Source of the DNA: Thuidium tamariscinum
Taxonomy: Eukaryota > Streptophyta > Bryopsida > Hypnales > Thuidiaceae
Length of the DNA stretch: 64,000 nucleotides
Reading direction: 5' to 3'
Assembly (NCBI GenBank): GCA_947034885.2
Contig: OX344752.2
Coordinates: forward strand, 19,987,386 to 20,051,385
The notes under the pieces were generated by a model. That model was given only the letters and a program-made list of their open reading frames with translations, was not told where the DNA came from and did no database searches. Numbering within the stretch: position 1 is the stretch's first letter; the number at the start of each line of letters is the position of its first letter. Both the position numbers and the translations under genes were made by a program. This document shows, piece after piece, positions 12,611 to 22,478 of this stretch.

Positions 12611-15090
12611 TTAGATGATAATTTTCCTCACTTTCACCCTCAGAAAATGACCACAATGATTTCAAATTTTCACCAAAAAATTCAAAATTTTATAATTTAT
12701 TAATGGCTTGACTATAATTTCATCTCTATAAAACTAAAGTGAAAAATTAAAGAATAAAATACTCACAATATGGAAATATACATTGATAGTGGAAGGATTT
12801 TAGAGTTCAATTCATTTGATATGTGGTCATAGGCCTATCTATGTGGAATTAATTTAAGTTTGTACTTGAAGTTGTTCATTTTGATATTTCTATAAACCCC
12901 TAAGTGCTTAACTTGAACTTAAAGATCAAGTCATGAATTGTCACTCAAGTTGGCCTACTAATTAAAAAATAAGATTTGCAAAGAGGAAGCTTTTGAGATT
13001 GCAAAAGGATTAAGGAGGTGGCAACTTTGGGAAAAATTGTGGAAGTTTTCATTGCATGGCTTATGAGATTATGATGGTCAAATGTATGTTGAAAGAGGCC
13101 AAATTTGGGGTATTGGGGTTCTCAAGAATTAATCTCTAAAAGGACCAAATGATATTTTTTGACAACATATAGATTTTAGGCAACTCACTAAGAACAAAGT
13201 TTACATTATTTTTCTTTGAAGTTTTCATAGGTCATGTAGATGAAGAGTAGCTTTAAGGCACAGAAATTTTCATGACTTTTTCATGACTTTTGACTATATG
13301 ATTGAAACCTTATTGTATAATATGTAGTTTCTTTTGGAGCTTGAGCAATCTAGAATCCTAGATAGCTCAAAAAAATTGAAATTCATATTCTAGATTTATT
13401 TATACAAAGAGAGATTTGAATTATTCCATTTAGATGAAATGAGATGAAAGCTATGAGTAGTAATGTTTTTGTTTGTAGGCAATTATAGAATCTCTTCTTT
13501 AAGTAAAATTTGAAGTCTTTTATTTAACTCAATTTTCAATACTTTTGGAAATAAAATAAAATCATAGGATTTTTTTTATTACAACGCTAAAACCAAAAGA
13601 ATTGGCATTTCTCAACTCCATAACTAAATTCTTAATAATTTAGTACATTGAATCACTTTCTACTTACTATTTTTCCAAGCATGAATATAAAATATTTAAG
13701 TTTTTTTCAAAAAATTTATAGGTATTTCCAACTTATCTCTTTAATGTAATGTAGAGATTACAAGTTGTAGGATCTACACATTTTTGGGTAAAAAATATGA
13801 AAGATGAAATTTGACCATTTTAGGAGAGTCAAAAACTACTTCTTTTTGAAATCTAAGCATCATGATGTTGCAATTGGTTTGTTGTGAAATATTAAGATGA
13901 TATACTCTAACCATTACAGAAAGTCTAGACCATGAAAAAAGCCTTGAGACTACTCCTCTAGCAATGCAATTACAAAAAACAAAATTTAAATTTAAAATGA
14001 TGGGACAGTAATAGAGTACTAGTGCCACATCAGATTGAAAATTTCAATAAATTATTTAAATTATTATTATTATTATTATTATTCTATATTTGCATCTTCG
14101 TCAAAAATCAAATGAAAGTTCATGGCCCTTTGCAAGGTACACATTTTTTTGTAATGAAGCTAGCTAAAGGATTTTATGGATGGAATTGTTAAAAAATTAA
14201 ATATAGACAAAGAATTTAGTGTTGCTTCCGAGGCTAGTATTTTTTAGCAACTTTGAGCCTCTAAGCATGAAAGAATTTAAGATAGCAACATCTAAATGTG
14301 CCATATTTGTATGAAATTTCATCTAAATTCTTACCTAAAATATAAGTCTAAATTCTTTGGACATGTAAACCTATAGACAATTTTGGATACACTTGATTTT
14401 TGTAGTTATATAGTTCATTTTTTTTCATAAATTGTCCAAAAAATGAATGTCAATGTAAGAAAAAAAATCCTATTTTGTCTCATAACAAGATCCAATACAA
14501 CAGGATAGCTATGCATTTTATGGAAATCACAAAAGATTCTTCTAAAGTCTTTGTTTACTCTTCAACTACTTTATGTGATGCTTCCCATCATGCCACTAAT
14601 TTTAAAAGCCATGAGAGGACAATTCTAAGAAACCAAAAGCATTGTAGTAAACTGAGCAAGAGATCAAATGAATCTAAATCCCAAACTAGGTTTTCAATAT
14701 TTGAGCACCAAAGGGGACAACATCATATTTCAATTCAAGCACATGCTTAGACAAGGAGGAGCATTGAAAGAAAAGAGGAAGCTTGTATAATTCCATTCAA
14801 TTGGAAGTAGAATAACTACACCTAAAATGGACCACTCCTCAAAACCAACACGTATTTTGAAAGGAATATTGTATAGGGTGGATACTCAAAATGGTGCACA
14901 TTACTAGGATAAGTGGAAGATTAGTGTGCAACTCTATCTATAGCATTGTAGAGGTAGCAACCTTACTTGTAGTCAATTTTGGGTACACTATTTGTTGTTC
15001 TAACTTCTTTACTAAGACATGTTGTGATAAAGTAAGTTAGCCTACAATAAGCAAAATGGAAGCGGGCCTATTACAAACAAAATTATACTT
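12611..15090. other. AT-rich stretch, no gene seen
   Basis: No gene could be supported. A short ATT microsatellite lies near 14058-14083. The open frame at 14475-14750 has no recognisable domain or exon context. Confidence 0.5.
14058..14083. repeat. ATT microsatellite
   Basis: About eight ATT units in a row in non-coding AT-rich DNA. Confidence 0.85.
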
Positions 15091-15819
15091 GGGTGATTGT
15101 AAGAAAAACCAATCCTATTTAGCGACACAATTGGAGTGTTGGAGTTCTCATTAGCCATAACTTTGGGGGCATGAAGCTAATTGGCTTGAAATTTTTAGTG
15201 AAGATGACTAACTTGATAGTAATGAGATTCTTTATTTTTCAGAGATATTCATAAAAAAATTCTAAATTTTTTTTAATTTAGCTAATTTGTCACACTTTGT
15301 GGTTTGGGATTTTTTAGTACTATAGAGTATCTAAAATTAATGATGTAGACTTGAAGTTCTTTTGGGCTATTTACACACCAAAGACGCATGTGCCTACCAA
15401 AAAGAACTTAAAAAAACATTATTGTATGTTTCACTAAATTCATGGAAATAGGGCTTTCTGTGTGTGTAATTCTAAGCATTGCAAATGATTTTAAGATCAT
15501 TCTTTTGGAGAAATCTCTTCACCATGAAGTCTTACCTAATTAATATATTAGTATTTTTTAAAAATAATTCCCTAATTTTTACAAATTAAAATGTTAAAAT
15601 ACCTATTTTCATGAGATTTTGCACTTTTCTAGTTCTCCTACTTAAAGGAATTTTTCTATCCTTTTCCTTCTTAGAGTACATTCTTTTTAGAGGTGTATAC
15701 ATTAAACATATTTTTTACATTTAAAAGAAATTGTTTTTCTAATTTTAAAGTACCCCCTTATAAAAAGATAATTGTGCTAAAATGCTACAAAAATTGCATG
15801 GTCTTTCTTGCAACCACCC
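15091..15819 (-). mobile_element. Non-autonomous DNA transposon, family C copy 2
   Basis: The left end is GGGTGATTGTAAGAAA and the right end TTTCTTGCAACCACCC. Reverse complemented, the interior follows the element at 948-1684 for most of its length. Length is 729 bp. No transposase is visible. Confidence 0.65.
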
Positions 15820-15982
15820 ACTAATGGTGAACATTCCACTTCTACAATGTGCACCGTTAGAATAATTCTACTTGTGATAGGCTCACTTCCATTTTGCCTA
15901 TCATAGGTTAAGTTACCTCACTATTAGTGTCATTTTTCCATGTGCATTACATGCATTTTGGCAACACCCATACGGCACTTTT

Positions 15983-16116
15983 GTTTTGTTTTAACACAAG
16001 CGTATTGAGGAACACACTGCAAGGGTTTCCATCAGGAAGAAAGGCTACTTTCACACCAAGTAAACCACCTATCACTCCCAAGTATCAAACCCACAACCTT
16101 AGGTCATTTCGGACCA
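15983..16116 (-). mobile_element. tRNA-derived SINE
   Basis: Read on the minus strand, a tRNA-like head starts TGGTCCGAAATGACC and carries a pol III B-box-like GTGGGTTTGATAC (16085-16097 region). The body ends in an A-rich tail (TTAAAACAAAACAAAA). The element is flanked by 15-bp direct repeats, 15968-15982 and 16117-16131, matching at 13 of 15 positions (CCATACGGCACTTTT and CCACATGGCACTTTT). Head, tail and target duplication in the right order make this a well-formed SINE of about 134 bp. The two flank mismatches suggest some age. Confidence 0.65.
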
Positions 16117-17189
16117 CCACATGGCACTTTTAGGATCCTACACCCTGCATCTAAAATTTTTTTTTTGGCACAAATGAAATTCCATTTCATTGCAAGGGGA
16201 AAATACTGTAGCATACACACCAGCTTGACGGGACCATCTTTTAAATTTTGAAAGTATTTCACAATGCATCCAGAAATTATGGAACCACGTGCATTTTGAT
16301 TCATATCCTCGGACACAAAACATGTGATGCCAGGGTGCTCTGATCTCACAGTTGATGTGAATAACAAGAAAAAAAAATTGAATTTATCCTAAGAATGGAT
16401 CATTTGATACAGCTGAGTGTCAAACCATAGCAGTACTAACTAGCCTTCTACAAAATGTTCAATCAATCACATAAGAAAACATGTCACCTAAGTTACCACC
16501 TCTCATCTATCCTTACTTTTGCTTGAACTTATTAGCATGTGGTGCACGTATGACTGGCTAAACATCTACAGCCACTGATCTTTAAATGCAAATAGGGTTG
16601 TCTACTATCACAAATAATGGTCCTCAATCTACCACTTTGAAATTGCACAAGCAATTCATGCAGTGATTAAAAAATTTTCATCTCAACTCCTACACGCATG
16701 GGTCTCTCCACAGCTCTTTAGCAGTCTCCCAAAATCAATCGTACAGATTGGTTAAAATGTTTTAAGTGACGCAAGTAGCATCCTCTAACTTATGCCTCAC
16801 AAGCTGGACACACAGACACAATTAAATGTATGATATAGAAGACCTGCACGATTTCAGTTGTACCGAGCTAGTGCCCGACCACAGCCGTGAACAAGTCTCA
16901 TTTTCAGCAGCTAGAGAATAACGGTTGAGTAGGGAAGAAGTCACCACACCATGCCCTGTTGGTGAGGATAAACTACAATCAAAAAAATCATTGAAGAACC
17001 AAAACACAGATGGAAACGTCAACCCATGACACGCATAAACCAGATAGATTTCAACGGGAAGGCTTCATCCGAAATGGACAGCAGCAAATTTATTCACGAG
17101 CTAGAGCTGATTTTACTCATCCCGAAAAAATCATAGAAAACAGTGAGAGAATCACCTAATAAATCTCACAACAAAACTGCTCTTGATGT

Positions 17190-18263
17190 TTAGGGCTTCG
17201 GTTCAGCGCCCCGCCTATACTTGAGTTCGGTCTGGGCTTGAAACCCCTTAGCATCCTCAATCATAGTGTCAAAAACTTCTAAAAGAGAATCCAGGCCAAC
17301 AGTTTCAGGCTCCAGCATTTTCAACGCACACACAATGCTCTCCACAGTTGACAAGCAACCTATTTTAGGTTCCCGTCTCACAGAGCCATACATACTTGGT
17401 TCCGAGGGAAGCAAATTGTAGTGCTGCAGCTTGTGAAGCCAGAGATTCTCAAAATAAATCCGCTTGGCCTTGGACCAAGTCCCATCCAACACAATCAAGT
17501 GAGTTGGGCACTCGTTTCCCTCACAAAGCTCTGGTACGAGATCAATGGCCTTGTCACTCGGAAACAGCAGTCCAGCTCCGGGAGGCAAATTCATCCACGG
17601 AGGAATGTCAGAAGAGTTTGCAGTTACCTGGTCAGGAGCTTCCCCCTCCCCAAGGTCTGATGCCAGAGACGGGAACTTTTTCCTGCCTTTGTTGCCAACC
17701 CTTCCAGTAATGCTGCGTTTGGAGCCTGGAACTTTGTCTCGAATTCGAAACGAAGAGCTTCCCTCCGCCTCGGGAATAGACAGTACTTCGATGTTGCGAA
17801 GGCTCAAGGCAGCAATCCGTGCAGTTCCCAAGTGATGGTCCTTCTCCTCTGGGTGTTGGAGAATGGTGATGCCAACTTTGTTGTCGACAATTGTCTTGAT
17901 TCGAACACAAATGCATAGCGACTGCGCTTTTCGGCATGTGTGGCAAAATGCCCGGCGGGGCTTGAAGCTGGTGCTGGTGCAGTCATCCCCAACCACACCG
18001 TTCTCATTGTATGCATCGGATTGCACCCCTGAACGGTCCTCAACTAGTTCAAATGTTACAGGAAGGGTGTCGTCCGTTGACAGCTTGGGTACGTTATACA
18101 CGGGCTTCAGTCCTGCGCCTGCCTTGGAAGTATCGCCGAGATTTGAAATTTTCGCCATCTTTTGTAACAAAGCTTTACTCGGTTGGCATAAAGAATTGCA
18201 TAACCTAGTATTGAGGAGACACGGCTTCGTGAAAAGATCAGCTAAGAGCCCATAACATCCCAT
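17190..18263 (-). CDS. DTW-domain protein, probable tRNA-uridine aminocarboxypropyltransferase
   Basis: An intronless reading frame of 357 codons. Family knowledge: DTW-domain proteins (bacterial TapT, human DTWD1/DTWD2) transfer the 3-amino-3-carboxypropyl group of S-adenosylmethionine to uridine in tRNA, making acp3U. Visible marks are a cysteine cluster C107-x2-C110-x6-C117-x-C119 that probably binds zinc, HPEE at 137-140, the name-giving DGTW motif at 260-263 (IVLDGTWSKAK), and RREPK followed by LSTVES at 296-309. A low-conservation insert of about 90 residues separates HPEE from DGTW. The first 35 residues before Met36 (MAKISN) are rich in Leu, Ser, Cys and basic residues and could be an organelle-targeting peptide, or translation may start at Met36. 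Two telo-box motifs lie in its upstream region and a U6 gene lies about 1.1 kb upstream on the same strand. The family is certain; the exact tRNA target is not. Confidence 0.9.
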   Translation of the reverse strand: MGCYGLLADLFTKPCLLNTRLCNSLCQPSKALLQKMAKISNLGDTSKAGAGLKPVYNVPKLSTDDTLPVTFELVEDRSGVQSDAYNENGVVGDDCTSTSFKPRRAFCHTCRKAQSLCICVRIKTIVDNKVGITILQHPEEKDHHLGTARIAALSLRNIEVLSIPEAEGSSSFRIRDKVPGSKRSITGRVGNKGRKKFPSLASDLGEGEAPDQVTANSSDIPPWMNLPPGAGLLFPSDKAIDLVPELCEGNECPTHLIVLDGTWSKAKRIYFENLWLHKLQHYNLLPSEPSMYGSVRREPKIGCLSTVESIVCALKMLEPETVGLDSLLEVFDTMIEDAKGFQAQTELKYRRGAEPKP

Positions 18264-18687
18264 TCAGCCGAAGGGAGTATCCAGGGCTTAATAGCCAAGA
18301 TATACCTGCCTGCTAATCAAACCTCAAACTACATCGATGTGACTGGAAAGCCCTCAACCATTGAGAGTCTACGATAGCACAAAATGCCGCTCCTCTCTCC
18401 TTACCTGCACAACAAATATAGCATACCATCGAAGCCATCGGATTAAAAAGGGGGCAAGAGAACAAATCATTGTTTCTACATAGCGTGGAATTCAAAACCT
18501 ATTACTACATCAAACTGAGAAAGCTTGAATCTCGGATACAAAGTCGTCAGACATGAGAACCTCTGTTTGCTGTCAAAATCACTCACTTCTCTATGTGCAA
18601 GAGAATTTGCAGGGGTGCAAAATCGACAACATCAAATCTCAAAATTCCTATGAATCTCACAATCAATCTCACAATCAGTTTCACGAT

Positions 18688-18910
18688 AAACCCTAAACCT
18701 TAAATCACAACCAAACTCACCTTCATAAAACAAACTGCCAGCAGAATGAGCCAATGCCGAAAAGACAGACTCAGCAAGAAATTCCGATACCGGTAAGCTT
18801 CTTGCCATCCGTAGCAGCAATGACCACTCACGTTCTGCGTGACTGCAACGCTAAAGACAGACGACCTGTACAGCTCCAGACCTTTAGCCCTGCCCTAATT
18901 AAACCCTAAA
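18688..18910. promoter_or_regulatory. Two telo-box motifs upstream of the DTW gene
   Basis: AAACCCTAAA occurs at 18688-18697 and 18901-18910, 0.4-0.65 kb upstream of the DTW start codon. Telo-boxes are common in 5' regions of plant genes tied to translation and growth. Function here is inferred. Confidence 0.45.
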
Positions 18911-19324
18911 CCGGGATCCCAACCCTAATCTCTTATCCTCCTACGGAGCCTCATGCAAGATGAAGAATCACAAAGTTTACACAAACGCCAGCACGAGGGT
19001 CTCGGTGGGAAGCCTAATCCAATCTATGGTGATGGAGCGGGTTCTAGGGTCTCAAAAATCCCTTTGTCCGAACAGGAACCGCTCGTCAATTCTGCAGTGT
19101 TCACAGGTGAAAAAAAGAGAGCAAATGGTTCTCACGAACAGCATCGAGAATGCGGACCATTGTAAGATCGTCGTCACTGCACGCCAGCATTCCGCAAAAC
19201 AGAATTCCGTAAATCAGAGGAAGAAGAAGGTTGAGTACATGAAGTGCAACAACACTGAAAAAATTGGAAGCTGCAAGAGTGACGATTGATATAACGAGGA
19301 CGTGGTGGCGGAGACAAAGAGGAA

Positions 19325-19374
19325 AAAATTTGGACCATTTCTCGATTTGTGCGTGTCATCCTTGAGCAGGGGCC

Positions 19375-19406
<32 letters not shown>

Positions 19407-19426
19407 TCAGATGTCTCCGAAGAGAG
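19325..19426 (-). ncRNA. U6: U6 spliceosomal snRNA
   Basis: Read on the minus strand this is an almost complete copy of plant U6 (102 nt). The ACAGAGA box, the AGC triad, the internal stem-loop and the 3' sequence ending in a T run (19323-19328, a pol III terminator) are all present. Against the usual plant sequence I see G1 to C, C4 to U and G11 to A (a matched pair change that keeps the 5' stem around the UUCG loop), C18 to U, and G62 to U in the internal stem-loop. The promoter upstream is intact, so a working minor U6 variant is as likely as a decaying copy. Confidence 0.93.
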
Positions 19427-19449
19427 AATGATAAGAGGTGAAGCTGTTC

Positions 19450-19492
19450 TTAATATACCAACTGGATACTCTGATTACAAACGATATGGGTT
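19450..19492 (-). promoter_or_regulatory. U6 promoter: USE and TATA box
   Basis: On the minus strand the upstream sequence element AACCCATATCG (19482-19492) matches the plant USE (RTCCCACATCG) at 9 of 11 positions. It is followed 24 bp later by a TATA box TATATTAA (19450-19457), which ends 23 bp before the mapped 5' end. A USE-TATA spacing of about 24 bp is the known mark of pol III transcription in plant snRNA genes; pol II genes have about 10 bp more. Confidence 0.85.
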
Positions 19493-19564
19493 CAGCACTA
19501 ATGACATGAAGGCTCACTTAACCCTTGGAAACGTTTTTTGTTTGATAGATGAGTTCATCTAAGA

Positions 19565-20141
19565 TTGTAGGATGGTAAAATACGTTTTTTCATCCCTTAT
19601 CTTCCTTTAGTTGCTTGAGTATAATTGTAGTGAATAGTATTACAAATTTCTTCATTATGGTATTATTGAATTCTACAAAGAAGAAGATGTTTAATTGGTA
19701 GATCACCTTTGTTGGTCATTTCTTGCTATTTATTCTTGATGTGCATTTTTGCTATAAGAATGATATTTTTTGAATTTAAGTCTAGCTTATGAAATTAGGC
19801 TTATCAAGTTTAGTTTCTCTTTTAATTGGAAACTTCATAAAATTCTTAAATTTGAATAGCATTATGTGAACTTTAGGTCTATAACTATAGTTTAGTGATT
19901 TTCTAATTTGAACTTTGAATTGATTTTGAAAATGTTTAGGTATAAGTGGTCTAAAATGTTCTGTATGTAAACTTAAATTCAACATTGGTATATGATACAT
20001 TATGAAATTGAGTTATAAATTCATAGTATATTCATACACATTAAAAACTTATAGTTTTTTTCTTGAAAATCCATGATTTTTAATTGCTAATGTATTAAAA
20101 ATAGTCTCATGTGTTGATTTCACATTGTAGTATATATAGCT
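19565..20141. other. AT-rich stretch, no gene seen
   Basis: No gene is recognised. A piece near 20055-20105 resembles the interior of family H elements. Confidence 0.5.
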
Positions 20142-20437
20142 AGGGGAGGACACTTCCCGTTTTTTAATAACCTATGTGCGGCAGAATATAGGGTACATTT
20201 AAATAATCTTAGGTAAAATTTATAAGAAATTTACATATAAAATAGGGGACATTAAAAAGGCAAAGTGTTTTAAAAATAAAATAGGGATGATAATATGGCT
20301 GATTTTTCCGCTTTATGGTAAAATAGGGGCTCTTTTAATGTTGCCAAGTAATGATTACAAGTAATTGATAGCCCCCCTAAAAATACCTCACTGCCGCACG
20401 TGGGTCCCCTAAATATACAAGAAGTGTCCTCCCCGGG
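20142..20437. mobile_element. MITE with long inverted ends, Mutator-like
   Basis: The 14-bp inverted ends GGGGAGGACACTTC and GAAGTGTCCTCCCC match perfectly, and similarity continues inward (GTGCGGCAG against CTGCCGCAC). The flanks ATATATAGCT (20132-20141) and ATATATAGTT (20438-20447) form a 10-bp direct repeat with one mismatch. That size suits Mutator-type insertion (9-11 bp). Length is 296 bp with no coding sequence. Superfamily is inferred. Confidence 0.7.
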
Positions 20438-20447
20438 ATATATAGTT

Positions 20448-21469
20448 GCTTAAGTATATGGTTGATAGGTTCTTTTACTTTACAAACAATCATTAGCAAT
20501 TGAGTGACTTGACAACCATCCCTTGTCACTTGCTTTCATTTCCACATACTCATGACTCAAGATACTCTTTAGAGGAGTCTTTAGGTTTCAAAGTACTTGC
20601 ATAGTATGGGTTGTAATATAGTCATGTGAAAAAGTAATATTCTATACAACAAAAAATTCAAGAGGGTATATTTCTAGGCTTAATATTGTAGACTTGTAAG
20701 TGATTTGCCCAAATCTTTAGTTGTGAAATAGGAATTTCTTATGTAGTGGCTATAAAGATGGAATACTAAAATAAGATGATCTTGTCAATTACTAGCTTAA
20801 AAGTGAGCATGTTGAAACAATCTTTGAGAAAAATATTCTCTAAGATCCTTCCAAAACAAAAGAACAAGGTTACTATCTAGAAAGGATCCTACCAAATAAA
20901 GGCTTAGAGGTGAATATGTTGAAACAATCCTTGTAAAAACAAGAAAACTAGCAAAGGAAAGGAATTCATTTCTACTCAAAGCCCCTCCATCCAATTGTGT
21001 CCTTATGTACATTAGTCCAACATTTCAATCCATAGTCGGTTTCATACTATACTATTTTTCATATTTGTATGTAGATTGCCTATTGCCATTTCCACAATAC
21101 TTTTATTTAGTGTTGAAATATTGTTGTATTTCACTAATTTTTTAGGAAATGAAGGAATTGTAGCAATACTAATACTATAAGATACCCACGTTTTGGGGTA
21201 CAAGCCCCATTGTTTAAAAACATATTTTAGGTGATGTCCAAGTGATGTCTTTTGCAACAACTCCATGTTTTTATGTCAACATTGATGCTATGTTGAATGT
21301 TTTTGTTGACATAAAATTATGGAATTGTTCCATTGGACATCACTTAAACATCACTTAAAATCCATTTAAAAAAATTAGACTTGGCACTTGTGGGTTTTCT
21401 ATAGTGTAGTATTGAAGGTGATAGTCATCTCACACCTACATTAATAGAATAAACCAATGTAGTATTATA
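20448..21469. other. AT-rich stretch, no gene seen
   Basis: Short open frames only, none with recognisable features. No bounded repeat found. Confidence 0.5.
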
Positions 21470-22478
21470 GGGTCATTGCAAGAAACACTTCACGTTTTTG
21501 TCTCAAAAACGCAGTTTTTTGGTGTAGGACTAGCAATCCTGCGCGATCTTGTTAGTACTGCGCGTTTGCTATGCGCCTATCAATGTCAGCTGTTGATTTT
21601 GGGTGCCTGTAAATCTAGGCCGTCAATTTAGTACTATATAGTACTATGCAATACTATACAATGCTACGAAGTACTACTTAGGCCACTTGAAGCAAAAAAA
21701 GCAGAAAAGGGGTTTGTGGACCTTTTCATTTTTAGTGATTCAAAAAAAAATTCAAATTTTTTTTTTAAGAAAATCCATTTTTCTAAACAAAATTGTACTC
21801 ACATTGCAATAAAAAACTCCTTTGGGAAAAAATTCCCCTCTTCACAATCTTTGTACCCACGGTTGCTAGTATGTAAGCATAGAAGTGTGAACTTATGAGC
21901 CTCAAAGATGATGCACCTATAGTATAGGTGCTTATACTATAGAAACCTTCTATGATAAGAGTATATTTATATTATAGGTACCTATATTATAGGTATTTTT
22001 ACTATAAACACCTTCAAAGGTGGTAGTATATTTACTTATATACATATTAGAAGCTCACATGCTCACATGTTTATGCTCACACACTAGCATCGTTGCCTTT
22101 GTACCTACTCAAAAGTCACTTTGACCCCATGTGTGCAATAGACATGTTCCTAATTTCATAAAAACTCATCGCCACCCCTTGTAATGTTAGTAGACCTCCA
22201 ACTTGTCTAATTTGTGGCTTCAAATTTGGATTTTGGGGTCAAAAATAGGACTAAAAACCTCCAAGATGGCCAAAGTAGACATACAACTGGGGATAGGTTA
22301 AAAATAGTAAACTAATTTTAAAAATTCTGAAAAAATTACTCAACATATAAAACTTTTGTATGCACCTTCATTCCAAATTTCAAGCAAAAAAACAAAACAT
22401 GCAAAAGTAATGTGCAAAAAACTACCTACTAGAGGTCAAGGGGACAAAAAATAGAACAAGTGTTTCTTGCAATCACCT
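21470..22478 (+). mobile_element. Non-autonomous DNA transposon, family D copy 2
   Basis: Left end GGGTCATTGCAAGAAACACT and right end AGTGTTTCTTGCAATCACC are inverted copies. The right 200 bp resemble family D copy 1. About 300 bp more lie in the middle, including short palindromes such as the TATAGGTACCTATA region near 21975. No transposase is visible. Confidence 0.6.

Noticed and set aside
18953-19289. Two overlapping plus-strand open frames between the DTW gene and U6
   Set aside because: No recognisable domain, no splice support; they overlap the likely 5' region of the DTW gene.
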